A stretch of DNA of 64,000 bases, taken from the NCBI RefSeq assembly GCF_033542235.1, contig NZ_JAWRCU010000004.1, forward strand, positions 434,001 to 498,000, read 5' to 3'. Both the position numbers and the translations under genes were made by a program. The first letter of the stretch is position 1. Each line of letters begins with the position of its first letter. The notes beneath the pieces were generated by a model, which saw nothing but the letters and a program-made list of their open reading frames with translations, was not told where the DNA came from and searched no databases. The DNA comes from JAWRCU01 sp033542235 (lineage in GTDB: Bacteria; Pseudomonadota; Alphaproteobacteria; Rhizobiales; Rhizobiaceae). This document shows, piece after piece, positions 1 through 7,882 of the stretch.

Positions 1-178
1 CGGCAAGAAAGCCGAAATGATCATGCTGCCCATGCAGAAGGGCGACGTGACCGAGACTTTCGCCGACGCTTCCCTTCTGACAGCGCTGACCGGCTTCACG
101 CCGAAAACGACGGTGGAGGAAGGGGTGAAGGCACTGGTCAAGTGGTATCGGAAAGAAGTGCGGTCCTTGGGGGCTTGA
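1..178 (+). CDS. NAD-dependent epimerase, UDP-glucuronate 4-epimerase-like (3' end only)
   Basis: Only the last 58 codons are in the window; the gene starts upstream of base 1. The readable frame begins at base 2 and ends in TGA at 176-178. The peptide has the typical C-terminus of the extended-SDR UDP-glucuronate epimerases (LpsL/Cap1J type): a MLPMQKGDVTETFADAS segment, then LTGFTPKTTVEEGVKALVKWY. In that family this part closes the sugar-nucleotide site. The complete enzyme would interconvert UDP-glucuronate and UDP-galacturonate for surface polysaccharide. The SIS gene starts 5 bases after the stop, but the two functions do not obviously belong together. The family call is firm for such a short piece; the exact substrate is inferred. 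Confidence 0.75.
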   Translation, partial: GKKAEMIMLPMQKGDVTETFADASLLTALTGFTPKTTVEEGVKALVKWYRKEVRSLGA

Positions 179-183
179 TAGGA

Positions 184-1206
184 ATGTCGTCGGAAATACT
201 TCAGTCTCCATCGGGGCGTGAGCTTCTCGAACGCGAAATGAGCCGGCAGCATGCCGATGCGCTTGCCTCGCTCCGCTCCAATACCGGCATGGCCGAGCGT
301 GTTGCCGCGAGTGTCGCCAAGACCGGCAAGCTGCTGCTTCTCGGCATGGGCGCTTCGCATTATGCCAATCGTATCGCCGAGCCCCTTTACCGGCAGCTTG
401 GCAGCGAGGCCTGGGCGTCCACTGCCGCCGACCAGCTCCACTCGCCACTGCCGCCGGCTCTGCGAACGGTGATCATCGTCTCGCAGTCAGGCGAATCCGG
501 TGAGATCCCTGAACTCGTTCGTGGGCTCGCCGACGACGAACACTCGTTCGGCATGACGCTCGACGCCTCCAGCACGCTTGGCCGGTCGCTGCCTTGCCTC
601 GTTGGAGCCGGCGGCAGCGAGGTCGCCTTCGCCGCAACGCGCAGCCTGACCGTCACGCTGGCACTTCATGCCGCAGTCCTTTCGGCAATCGGGGGCAGTG
701 ATGGTGGGGCGGCCGCAAGCCTCCTCAGTCCACCCGCAGCCGCTGTCGACGAAGCGCTCCATGCTTTGGTCAATAAGCCGGTAATGGTCGTCAGCGGCCA
801 AGGTGTGTTCCGCGGGCTCGCGGAAACCTCCGCCTTGATGATCACGGAACTTGCACGCATGCCGGCCCTCGGTTTCGAGCTCGGCCAGTTCCGCCATGGA
901 CCGCTGGAGCTGCTTTCGCCGGATATCGGCGTCGTCGTCTTGCGCGGTGCGGAGGAAAACTCCGCAGCGATGCAAAGGGTGGCCCAGGCTGTGAGCGGAG
1001 CGGGCTCGACACCGGTCATCTTCGACTGCAGCGGCGAGAGGCCGTTACCGGGCGCCGTGACGATCGCATTGCCGCGACTCCAAGGACTCGGTGCGGTGCT
1101 CGCGATGCTGCCGTCACTGCAGCGCTTGATCATAGAGATCGCTGCGCGCAAGGTGGCGCGTGTCGGCGAGCCGGTTCGCTCGACCAAGATCACGCGGGCG
1201 GCCTGA
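184..1206 (+). CDS. SIS domain sugar-phosphate isomerase/deglycase (GlmS isomerase-like)
   Basis: A protein of 340 residues with two SIS (sugar isomerase) folds, as in the isomerase half of glucosamine-6-phosphate synthase and in AgaS/FrlB-type enzymes. The first SIS phosphate-binding segment is visible as LLLLGMGASHYA followed by the Ser-rich VSQSGESGEIPEL. The second half holds GFELGQFRHGPLELL, the usual GlmS-like H-G-P motif. There is no N-terminal glutaminase domain, so it should not use glutamine. I took the ATG at 184 over a GTG at 142, because the GTG lies inside the previous gene. Its stop overlaps the start of the PfkB kinase by one base, so the pair is probably translationally coupled. 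A SIS enzyme next to a PfkB kinase recalls Amadori-compound pathways (FrlB deglycase, FrlD kinase) or amino-sugar catabolism; that link is inference. Confidence 0.8.
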   Translation: MSSEILQSPSGRELLEREMSRQHADALASLRSNTGMAERVAASVAKTGKLLLLGMGASHYANRIAEPLYRQLGSEAWASTAADQLHSPLPPALRTVIIVSQSGESGEIPELVRGLADDEHSFGMTLDASSTLGRSLPCLVGAGGSEVAFAATRSLTVTLALHAAVLSAIGGSDGGAAASLLSPPAAAVDEALHALVNKPVMVVSGQGVFRGLAETSALMITELARMPALGFELGQFRHGPLELLSPDIGVVVLRGAEENSAAMQRVAQAVSGAGSTPVIFDCSGERPLPGAVTIALPRLQGLGAVLAMLPSLQRLIIEIAARKVARVGEPVRSTKITRAA

Positions 1207-2186
1207 TGACCGGAGACGTGAATGGCGAGACCGCTTTGCCCGAAATCCACCTGATCGGCGGCGTCATCGTCGATCTCATCATGGGGCGGGTTGCCCCATG
1301 GCCTCAGCCCGGCACGGAAACCTTCGTCCCGCACTCGGAACTGAGGGCAGGGGGGCCGGCCGGCAACACCGCGCTCGCGCTGAAGGCGCTCGGCGTGCCG
1401 CACCATGTCATCTGCAATATCGGCAACGACATGTTCGGCGCCTGGCTGACGGCCACCTTCGGCGAGGCCGCGCAGAGGTGGAACAAAGTCCGGCGGCCGA
1501 CCGCGATCTCGGTGGCGATCGAGCACCCTGGAGGCGAACGGAGCTTCTTCACGGAGCCCGGGCATCTTGCCGCCCAGGAGGTCGGCGAGATTCTCGACAT
1601 GCTCCCGGTCAAGGCAGTCCCCGGCAGCATCGCCTTGCTGACCGGGGCATTCCTCCACCCGGACCTGCTCGATTCCTTCGCCGGGCTACTCCAGGCGATC
1701 GGAAGACGAGGCTTTACGGTCGCGCTGGATACGGGTTGGCCGCCGCACGGCTGGGATGAGGCGACGCGGGAGAAAGTGAGCAGCTGGCTCGCGTGGTGCG
1801 ACCATATCCTGTTCAACGAGATCGAGAGCCGGTCGCTTTCGGGCGCTGCCTCGGTGGAGGCTGCCGCACGCTGGATGAGGGAGCGGGCGAAGCCCGACGC
1901 CGTACTGGTCATCAAGCGTGGCGCCGAGGGCGCGTCGGCGTGGATCGGCGGCGAGATCGTCCATGCTCGGGCGCCGGCCGTGCAAGTCGTCGACACCACA
2001 GGGGCGGGGGATGCCTTCAACGCCGGTTATCTCGGCGCCTGCCTGAGGGGCGCGCCTGTCGCCGTCGCGCTCGCAGAAGGCGTGGAGGTGGCGTCGGCTG
2101 CAATCGCCTCGTCGCCGCGCGAATACCGGCCGCCGAGGAGCCGCACGGTGGCCGCAGCCTCGCAGGCGTCGAGCACCGCCGACTGA
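1206..2186 (+). CDS. PfkB family carbohydrate/nucleoside kinase
   Basis: A ribokinase-superfamily kinase of 326 residues. The N-terminal substrate lobe shows GGPAGNTALALKALG, the family's first signature. The second signature, VDTTGAGDAFNAGYLGA near residue 262, carries the anion hole and the catalytic Asp. It should transfer phosphate from ATP to a hydroxyl of a sugar, nucleoside or sugar-amine. The ATG overlaps the TGA of the SIS gene by one base, so the product of one enzyme is probably the substrate of the other. Candidates from the context are an Amadori compound (fructosamine kinase plus deglycase), an amino sugar, or ribose released by the nucleoside hydrolases encoded a few kilobases away. 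The sequence does not decide between these. No transporter gene is adjacent. Confidence 0.85.
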   Translation: MTGDVNGETALPEIHLIGGVIVDLIMGRVAPWPQPGTETFVPHSELRAGGPAGNTALALKALGVPHHVICNIGNDMFGAWLTATFGEAAQRWNKVRRPTAISVAIEHPGGERSFFTEPGHLAAQEVGEILDMLPVKAVPGSIALLTGAFLHPDLLDSFAGLLQAIGRRGFTVALDTGWPPHGWDEATREKVSSWLAWCDHILFNEIESRSLSGAASVEAAARWMRERAKPDAVLVIKRGAEGASAWIGGEIVHARAPAVQVVDTTGAGDAFNAGYLGACLRGAPVAVALAEGVEVASAAIASSPREYRPPRSRTVAAASQASSTAD

Positions 2187-2333
2187 TACGGTTTGCGCAA
2201 CTCCCTGCACAGCGCCATAGTGAGGGCGTGCAGGCCATAGGCTTGACAGCGTGAGCACCAGACAGAACTGTTGATAGTCTGACAATCCTTACTCCGGACG
2301 CTCCTGCCGGAGGTCCGAAAGCGAGCATCTGCC

Positions 2334-2918
2334 ATGCCGAGCGTCGAGATCCGCAAATTCGTCACCCAGGTGGAAGAGATCCGGCACGAAGGCGGGCCGC
2401 CGGCCGGCCAGCCGGCCGTGCGCGGAGCGATCGCGGCCGTGATCGCCAACCCCTATGCGGGGCGCTATGTCGAGGACATTGCCGGCTTTATGGATGACCT
2501 GAAGCCGCTCGGCCTCGACATGGCCAGGCGACTGATCGAAGCGCTGGGCGGCGATGCGGCACGCATCGAAGGCTACGGCAAGGGCGCCATTGTCGGATCG
2601 GCGGGCGAGCTCGAGCACGGCGCCCTGTGGCACGTGCCGGGCGGTTATGCGATGCGCGAGCTGCTCGGCGGCGCCAAGGCGATCGTGCCCTCGGCCAAGA
2701 AGGTCGGGGGGCTCGGCACGCATATCGACATTCCGATCACGCACAAGGATGCCTCCTATGTGCGCAGCCATTTCGACGCCATCGAGATCGGCATCAATGA
2801 CGCCCCGCGCGCCAACGAGATCGTGCTCGTGCTGGCCATGACGAGCGGACCGCGCGTGCATGCCCGCGTCGGCGGGCTGGCGGCATCCGAGATCAAGGGA
2901 GAGGACGGGCTGAGATGA
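2334..2918 (+). CDS. AA_synth (DUF1185) family protein, copy 1
   Basis: A protein of 194 residues in the small AA_synth/DUF1185 family (Pfam PF06684). The family is named 'amino acid synthesis', but its biochemical role is unclear. Blocks shared with the copy that follows are YGKGA, the HKDASYVRSHFD run, NDAPRANEIV and the C-terminal EIKGEDGLR. It has no signal peptide or membrane segment. The 147 bases upstream hold a possible promoter and a GTTGATAGTCTGACAATC stretch that resembles binding sites of FCD-type GntR regulators; that likeness is weak evidence. The stop overlaps the ATG of copy 2 by four bases (ATGA), so the two are co-translated and may form a heteromer. Genes of this family often sit beside amidase or hydrolase genes in catabolic clusters. 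Confidence 0.8.
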   Translation: MPSVEIRKFVTQVEEIRHEGGPPAGQPAVRGAIAAVIANPYAGRYVEDIAGFMDDLKPLGLDMARRLIEALGGDAARIEGYGKGAIVGSAGELEHGALWHVPGGYAMRELLGGAKAIVPSAKKVGGLGTHIDIPITHKDASYVRSHFDAIEIGINDAPRANEIVLVLAMTSGPRVHARVGGLAASEIKGEDGLR

Positions 2919-3499
2919 GCACTTCCATCCGCAAGATTGTCACCGTCGTCGAGGAGACGCAGGTCGAGGGGGGCCGCTCAGTTTCGCCGCCGACCAGACG
3001 CGCCGCAGCGATTGCCGTGATCGAAAATCCGTTCGCCGGCCAGTATGTCGAAAACCTCGATGTGCTCATCGCCATCGGCGAGGAGCTTGGTGGGCTTCTT
3101 GGGGAGCGCGCGGTCGCTGCGCTCGGCATCCCCGGCGACTCAGTCGAAAGCTACGGCAAGGCGGCTTGCGTCGGCGCGGAAGGCGAGCTGGAACATGCGG
3201 CGGCAATCCTGCATCCGAAGCTGGGCGCGCCATTCCGCAAGGTGCTCGGCAAGGGCGCCGCGCTTATCCCATCCTCCAAGAAACGCGGCGGCCCCGGCAC
3301 GCCGTTCGACATCCCGCTTGGCCACAAGGATGCCGCATATGTGCGTAGCCATTTCGACGGCATGGAGGTGCGCGTCAATGACGCGCCGCGCGACAACGAG
3401 ATCGTCGTCGCCGTGGCAGTGACCGATTCCGGCCGCCCGCACCCACGCGTCGGCGGGCTCACCAAGGGCGAGATCAAGGGCGAGGACGGGTTGAGGTGA
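2915..3499 (+). CDS. AA_synth (DUF1185) family protein, copy 2
   Basis: The second of two tandem paralogues, again 194 residues. It aligns with copy 1 nearly end to end: SIRKIVTVVEE against EIRKFVTQVEE, SYGKAA against GYGKGA, HKDAAYVRSHFD and the identical ending EIKGEDGLR. The middle (residues about 55-110) differs most, so the copies are not recent duplicates and may have separate roles. The start overlaps the previous stop by four bases. It is followed within 30 bases by the convergent methyltransferase gene, which ends this transcription unit. The function is unknown beyond the family name. Equal length and coupled translation favour a complex of two different subunits, which is an inference. 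Confidence 0.8.
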   Translation: MSTSIRKIVTVVEETQVEGGRSVSPPTRRAAAIAVIENPFAGQYVENLDVLIAIGEELGGLLGERAVAALGIPGDSVESYGKAACVGAEGELEHAAAILHPKLGAPFRKVLGKGAALIPSSKKRGGPGTPFDIPLGHKDAAYVRSHFDGMEVRVNDAPRDNEIVVAVAVTDSGRPHPRVGGLTKGEIKGEDGLR

Positions 3500-3528
3500 G
3501 TTGATCCGGGTTGAAAGGTCCCGGTCGA

Positions 3529-4107
3529 TCAGAATAAGGCGTTCAGCGATTCGCAGAGCCAGAGTCGAGTCGTATCATCCAGCACAAGACGCTCGAGGAT
3601 AGTGTAGCCCGCATATCCAAGGGCAGCCTCAAACTCGCTCTTCCGGAGAACCGATACCCAGTTCATCTTCCTGACACGTTCAGGTGAATAGTCAACATCG
3701 TCCGAGTTCACGTGGCTGACCACCAGGAAACGTGTATTCGTTGACAATTTTTTCAAAGCAGCGCCAACGTCTTTGACGTATTCTAGAACGCCTAATATGA
3801 CAATCACGTCAAAATATCTGTTTAATTCATCGCTTGAAAGGTCAAACTTTATTACGTCTGCACCTTGTGGATCTATATCATAGCCAGAATAGGTGTAAGT
3901 TGCGCCGCGCCGCTCTATCTCAAGACGAAGTTTCTGGTCACCGCATCCCACATCGGCAATCGCGCCGCCGTTGGGCAGCGCTCGTTGGACCAAGTCCACT
4001 GCGGCCGACGCTCGCGCGAACCATTCGGCTCGCTTTTGCGTCTTTAGATTGTATCGGTCGCGGCGGTTCGGAAACAGACGTGTCGATATCTTAAGAAGGA
4101 GGCTCAC
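3529..4107 (-). CDS. Class I SAM-dependent methyltransferase
   Basis: A protein of 192 residues with a Rossmann-type methyltransferase core. Motif I is AIADVGCGDQ near residue 50, the acidic residue ending strand 2 is in YSGYDIDPQGAD, and motif IV is YFDVIVILGVLEYVKDVG. It should use S-adenosylmethionine; the acceptor cannot be told. The start at 4107 is GTG; no better start is visible, and the reading frame from here contains the whole core. The gene is visibly poorer in G+C than its neighbours and is flanked by a gene-poor stretch with an inverted repeat, which suggests acquisition by transfer. It converges on the AA_synth pair and has no obvious partner gene. The C-terminal half (residues 120-192) is divergent and may set the acceptor. 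Confidence 0.7.
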   Translation of the reverse strand: MSLLLKISTRLFPNRRDRYNLKTQKRAEWFARASAAVDLVQRALPNGGAIADVGCGDQKLRLEIERRGATYTYSGYDIDPQGADVIKFDLSSDELNRYFDVIVILGVLEYVKDVGAALKKLSTNTRFLVVSHVNSDDVDYSPERVRKMNWVSVLRKSEFEAALGYAGYTILERLVLDDTTRLWLCESLNALF

Positions 4108-4109
4108 AT

Positions 4110-4427
4110 CATTCTTCTCTTGGGGGCCAGCCGCGCTCCCAACACGATGCCAGCCCTGGTCGTTCCCTCCCTCAGCCGTGAGAGGTCATGTAACTGCTGC
4201 ACGAGCTTCATCGGCGGAAGCTCGGACGGCATGACCCCGTCGCCGGCCATCATTTCGATATTGGCTGCAGATGGAATAACTATGGCCGAGTCTTGCCCGG
4301 GTGATGGTCGTGCCTGAATATCATCAAGCAGAAGCAGTGCTTTAGGGCGAGCGATGCGTCAGATTGGCTCAGCACGTCGGCGGGCTTGTCAAGAGCGAGG
4401 TTGGAGCCACGTGAGGTGAGCGGAGCG
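4110..4427. other. Gene-poor stretch, possible decayed coding sequence
   Basis: No convincing gene is visible. On the minus strand an open stretch reads RPKALLLLDDIQARPSPG and later LVQQLHDLSRLREGT. It is closed by a stop just upstream and lacks a start codon or ribosome-binding site, so it could be a gene remnant. The base composition is more mixed than in the flanking operons. With the lower-GC methyltransferase and the inverted repeat next to it, this looks like a former insertion site. Confidence 0.3.
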
Positions 4428-4504
4428 GGGACAGTTTACTTTTGTCGCTGGCTACCTCGGCGAAGCGCTGCACTTCCCTGCGGCAAAAAAAAGCAAATTG
4501 TCCC
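4428..4504. repeat. Short inverted repeat, REP/MITE-like
   Basis: Two 16-base arms, GGGACAGTTTACTTTT at 4428-4443 and AAAAGCAAATTGTCCC at 4489-4504, are inverted copies that differ at two positions, around a 45-base centre. GGGACA(G/A)TTT(A/G)CTTTT ends are familiar from small non-autonomous elements and REP-like remnants in proteobacteria. That match is from memory and was not searched. No transposase gene is present. The element ends 18 bases from the stop of the enamidase-like gene. Confidence 0.5.
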
Positions 4505-4522
4505 TGCATTCACCGCCTTCGC

Positions 4523-5722
4523 TTAGCCTCCGAACAGCTCCGGCATCGTGGTCGACGGCGGGGTGTTGCGTGAGCGTTGCGAACGCACGATGCCGTCGAT
4601 GATCGTCATGCCGATGCCGGGAATATCGCCGAGCCGGACGCTCTCGAGCAAGTTCTTGCCGGCGGAATGCTGTGCCTTGTCGAGGAGCACGAAATCGGCG
4701 GCGCGGCCCACCTCGATCAGGCCGCAGTCAAGCTCTCGCATGCGCGCGGTGTTGCCGGTGGCGAAGCAGAAGGCGATCTCGGCCGGCACGTCGCCCAGCG
4801 AAGAGAGCATGGAGATCATGCGGACGATGCCGAGCGGTTGCACGCCCGAGCCGGCCGGTGCGTCGGTGCCGAGGATGACACGTTCGAGCTGATTGAGCTC
4901 CCTTGCCGTCCGTAGCGTGAGCAGGGCGGCTCGCTCATTTCCGTTGTGCACCAGCTCGAGCCCGCGATGACATTTCTCGCAAAGGCAGACGATCTGGTCG
5001 TCCGGTAAGGCGGTGTGGCCGCCATTGACGTGGCCGATGATGTCCGTGTCGGCAGCTAGCACGACATCCTTGTCGATGAGCCCCGATCCGGGGATCGATG
5101 GGCCGCCGGTATGTATGGTGCTCTGAATGCCATATTTGCGCGCCCAGGCAACCATCTGGCGCGCGGTCTCGCCGTCCTTCACCGAGCCGAGACCGACCTC
5201 TCCGAGCAGTTTCACGCCGGCCGCCGCGAGCTCCTTGAAGTCTTCCTCGACCATGCCGTGCTCGATCACCGGGGCCCCGGCATGCACCTTCACGCCGGAG
5301 GGCCGGAAGGCGGAGAATATGCGTTGTGCCGTGATAGCGTGTGCCTTCAGGCCGATGATGTCGCGAGGCCGGCCGGGCGTATGCACCTCGCCGGCCGAGA
5401 TCATCGTGGTGACGCCGCCATGCAGATTGGAATCGATCCAGCCGAGCTGGTTCTGACGCGGCGTCCAGTCGCCGGCCACCGGATGGACGTGACTGTCGAT
5501 AAGGCCAGGGACGAGCGCCGATCCTTTCGCGTCCACCGTGGTAGTGGCGTTGTCCGTGTCGAGATCCCTTGCTCTGCCGAACGCGGTGATGCGGCCGTTC
5601 TCGGCGACGATCGTGTCGGCATCGAGGATCGGATTTTCGATCGCGCCAGAAAGCATCAGGCCGATGTTGCGAACGACCAGCTTGGTCGGGTTGCCGTCGG
5701 TGACGGGAGCGTCATGGGCCAT
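4523..5722 (-). CDS. Enamidase-like amidohydrolase
   Basis: An amidohydrolase-superfamily protein of 399 residues. Over its whole length it resembles, as far as I can recall that sequence, the enamidase of Eubacterium barkeri, which opens 1,4,5,6-tetrahydro-6-oxonicotinate to 2-formylglutarate in nicotinate fermentation. Landmarks shared with that family are HGGVTTMISAG, RPSGVKVHAGA, GEVGLG, HTGGPSIPG, GHVNGG, GTDAPAGSG and the C-terminal RNTPP. Expected metal ligands are present: His78 and His80 (DSHVH), Glu175, His204, His231 and Asp287. A metal-dependent hydrolase of a cyclic amide or enamide is therefore well supported; the exact substrate is not. It is the last gene of the operon, 32 bases after the MarR gene, with an AAGGAG ribosome-binding site. 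Other superfamily members, such as imidazolonepropionase, lack this combination of motifs. Confidence 0.75.
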   Translation of the reverse strand: MAHDAPVTDGNPTKLVVRNIGLMLSGAIENPILDADTIVAENGRITAFGRARDLDTDNATTTVDAKGSALVPGLIDSHVHPVAGDWTPRQNQLGWIDSNLHGGVTTMISAGEVHTPGRPRDIIGLKAHAITAQRIFSAFRPSGVKVHAGAPVIEHGMVEEDFKELAAAGVKLLGEVGLGSVKDGETARQMVAWARKYGIQSTIHTGGPSIPGSGLIDKDVVLAADTDIIGHVNGGHTALPDDQIVCLCEKCHRGLELVHNGNERAALLTLRTARELNQLERVILGTDAPAGSGVQPLGIVRMISMLSSLGDVPAEIAFCFATGNTARMRELDCGLIEVGRAADFVLLDKAQHSAGKNLLESVRLGDIPGIGMTIIDGIVRSQRSRNTPPSTTMPELFGG

Positions 5723-5754
5723 GCCGAATTCTCCTTCTGATTTTCGACCGAGCG

Positions 5755-6285
5755 TCAGGCGAAATCGTCGTCGCCGTCGCCGATCTTGTGCAGCAACGTC
5801 ATCAAGGTCTGCCGCTCTCCAGGCGTGAGCGGCGCGAGCACACGGCGCGCCACCTCCAGGCTGTCGGCGAGACGGTCGATCGAATAGCGCGTGCCCCTGT
5901 CGGTGAGCGTGATCATCGCGAGCCGCTGATCCTTCTTAGAGCCGCGACGTTCGATCAGGCCATTCTTCATAAGCTTGCGCACCACGATGCTGATGGTCGA
6001 AGGGTCCATAGCAGTGAGGCGGCCGAGATGGTTCTGCGACAGCTCGCCATGCTTCAGCAGCGTCGCAATCGCCGCATGCTGCGTCGGCGTGAGATCCTGG
6101 CCGGCCATCACCTGCTGGAAATAGAAGGTCGCCCGCTGGTGGGCGCGCCGGATCAAATGAGCCGGATGCTTAGTGAGATCGTAGCCAGAGGCGTTGAACG
6201 CGGCCAACGCCTCCTTACGAGAGATCGGCGGCGCGTTGGCGGCGCTGCCGCTGGTGTCCGAGTCCGGTTTGATGTCTCGTGTCAC
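5755..6285 (-). CDS. MarR family transcriptional regulator
   Basis: A winged-helix regulator of 176 residues. The dimer helix contains LIRRAHQRATFYFQQ, the recognition region reads HLGRLTAMDPSTISIVVRKL, and the wing is RRGSKKDQRLAMITLTDRG. MarR proteins with a LIRRAHQ helix commonly govern catabolism of aromatic or pyridine acids (BadR and NicR are examples); this is an analogy. Translation starts at GTG at 6285 inside the stop of the amidase gene (GTGA overlap). The regulator is therefore embedded in the operon and made together with the enzymes. It may answer to a pathway intermediate and bind the operon promoter near 14000 or a local site; no clear palindrome is visible just upstream. The C-terminal tail is acidic (GDGDDDFA). 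Confidence 0.85.
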   Translation of the reverse strand: MTRDIKPDSDTSGSAANAPPISRKEALAAFNASGYDLTKHPAHLIRRAHQRATFYFQQVMAGQDLTPTQHAAIATLLKHGELSQNHLGRLTAMDPSTISIVVRKLMKNGLIERRGSKKDQRLAMITLTDRGTRYSIDRLADSLEVARRVLAPLTPGERQTLMTLLHKIGDGDDDFA

Positions 6286-6926
6286 GCTGCAATGTCCGTG
6301 TTTTCGATGACGGCCCCTTTCGACAGGGCGGCGACCACGCGTTTGGCGTCCGTCACGATGCCGAAATGAGTAGCTATGTCGTAGAGCGTGCTTTCCTGCT
6401 CGCGCGGGCCCGTGGCGGCGCAGCAGTCCCTCGGCACCACCACATCGTATCCATTGAAGAAGGCGTCATGCACGGTCGAGCGCACGCAGATGTTGGTGAC
6501 CACGCCGAAAATCACGAGCTGGTCGACAAGCATGTCCTTCAGCGTCACGTCGAGGTCGGTCTGGAAGAAGGACGAGTAGCGGTGTTTGATCACGTGGATC
6601 TCGTCGGCGCGCGCGCCGAGATCGTCGATGACCTCGGTCGCCCAAGTTCCTTCCTCGCCATGCGGCGTGCGCTTCAGGAACTCGCGGTCGCGACGCATAT
6701 TCCGGCGATGACTGTCGCGCACCCAGATGATCGGGGCACCCGCCTTGCGTGCTGCGTCGATGACCGCGAGCTGCGGGGGAACCAGCGCCTCGCAGCCGGG
6801 CAACACCATCTTGCCGCCTGGCTTGCAGAATTCGTTGATCATATCGACCACGATGACGGCGGTGCGCTTCGGATCGAGCGTGATGTGCTCGACCCGCATA
6901 TGTGAGGAAAAGACATCTACTGACAT
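6282..6926 (-). CDS. Isochorismatase-fold cysteine hydrolase (amidase)
   Basis: A protein of 214 residues with the complete Cys-hydrolase triad of the isochorismatase/nicotinamidase fold: Asp28 in VIVVDMINEF, Lys114 in VIKHRYSSF and Cys147 in VVTNICVRST. The closest relatives by eye are the ureidoacrylate/N-carbamoyl amidases (RutB type), not true isochorismatases. It should hydrolyse an amide or carbamoyl group. I chose the ATG at 6926, which has AGGAG upstream, over a TTG at 6956. It begins 26 bases after the nucleoside hydrolase gene and overlaps the MarR start. Together with the enamidase this gives two amide-cleaving enzymes downstream of base release, as expected for stepwise breakdown of a nitrogen heterocycle. 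Nicotinamidase activity is an alternative. Confidence 0.85.
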   Translation of the reverse strand: MSVDVFSSHMRVEHITLDPKRTAVIVVDMINEFCKPGGKMVLPGCEALVPPQLAVIDAARKAGAPIIWVRDSHRRNMRRDREFLKRTPHGEEGTWATEVIDDLGARADEIHVIKHRYSSFFQTDLDVTLKDMLVDQLVIFGVVTNICVRSTVHDAFFNGYDVVVPRDCCAATGPREQESTLYDIATHFGIVTDAKRVVAALSKGAVIENTDIAA

Positions 6927-6952
6927 CCTGGTCAGCTCCTCTTGGCGAATCT

Positions 6953-7882
6953 TCAATCTCTTAACAAGCTATACAGTAAATCGAAGAAGCGGTCGCTATC
7001 TACATCGCAGGCGATCTTTGCATTTGGCCTTTCGCCGCGCTCATTCCAGAAATCGGCGACCGTAGCGCCGAAGCAATAGGAGCCAGCGAGGTTGACGCCT
7101 ATATGAACCGGCCTGGTGCGGATGAGCGTGGGGTCGATGACCGCCGCGAGCGCCAGCGGGTCGTGCATGGCGCCACCGATGCCCATCGAGTTGCGGTGGA
7201 GCTTCTCATAGAACTTCAGCCAATCGAGGACGACCTTGCCGAGTGGCGTGCCGATCCTCTCGAACTCCGCAAATTGCGGTGCCTCGACCAGCACCTGCAT
7301 GGTCACATCGAGCCCGACCATGGTGATCGGGATGCCGCTATCGAGGACGATCTTCAGTGCCTCGGGATCGCAGAAGGCGTTGAACTCCGTCGGTGTTATG
7401 ATCTCGCTCTTGCGATAGAAGACGCCGCCCATCCAGGTGAGCTCCTTGATTTTCGGGAGCACCTGCGGGTGCTTCAAAACGAGCAGGCCGATGTTGCAGA
7501 GCGGACCGGTGGCGACGACGTCGATCGGCTCACGCTGCGCAGCGAGCTTCCCGGCCAGGAAATCGACGGCATGCTGCGAAACGACCTTGCCTTGCGCCGG
7601 CGGCAGATAGGGCGATCCTTCGAGACCGCTCGGGCCGTCGGCAGTTCCCAGCACCAGAGGCCGAGCCAGCGGCCGGTGGCAGCCCCGTGCCACCGGCACG
7701 TCTTGAGCGCCGATGAATTCGAGGATGCGCAGGCAGTTGGCGGTGGTCTTCTCGATTTCGGCATTGCCGCAGGTGGTGGTGACGCCAAGCAGGTCGATTG
7801 CCGGCGAGCGATGCGCCATCACAAGCGCAATCGCGTCGTCGTGGCCAGGATCACAGTCGAAGAGGATGGGAGTGGCGGTCAT
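6953..7882 (-). CDS. Nucleoside hydrolase (IunH family), second in operon
   Basis: A protein of 309 residues of the inosine-uridine nucleoside N-ribohydrolase family. The N-terminal calcium site is complete: FDCDPGHDDAIAL with Asp9, Asp11, Asp15 and Asp16. The C-terminal active-site motif MHDPLAL keeps the catalytic His-Asp pair. It should cleave the N-glycosidic bond of a ribonucleoside to a free base and ribose. A longer reading frame runs upstream to 8086, but that extension lies inside the previous gene. The ATG at 7882 gives the family's normal beginning and overlaps the previous stop by four bases. It is followed after 26 bases by the amidase gene. The base specificity cannot be read from the sequence. 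Confidence 0.88.
   Translation of the reverse strand: MTATPILFDCDPGHDDAIALVMAHRSPAIDLLGVTTTCGNAEIEKTTANCLRILEFIGAQDVPVARGCHRPLARPLVLGTADGPSGLEGSPYLPPAQGKVVSQHAVDFLAGKLAAQREPIDVVATGPLCNIGLLVLKHPQVLPKIKELTWMGGVFYRKSEIITPTEFNAFCDPEALKIVLDSGIPITMVGLDVTMQVLVEAPQFAEFERIGTPLGKVVLDWLKFYEKLHRNSMGIGGAMHDPLALAAVIDPTLIRTRPVHIGVNLAGSYCFGATVADFWNERGERPNAKIACDVDSDRFFDLLYSLLRD

Noticed and set aside
666..1658. A 330-codon minus-strand open frame
   Set aside because: Antisense to the SIS and PfkB genes, both with family motifs.
5755..6285. Assigning the MarR protein as NicR
   Set aside because: The LIRRAHQ helix is shared by several catabolic MarR regulators, and no other nic genes are in the window.
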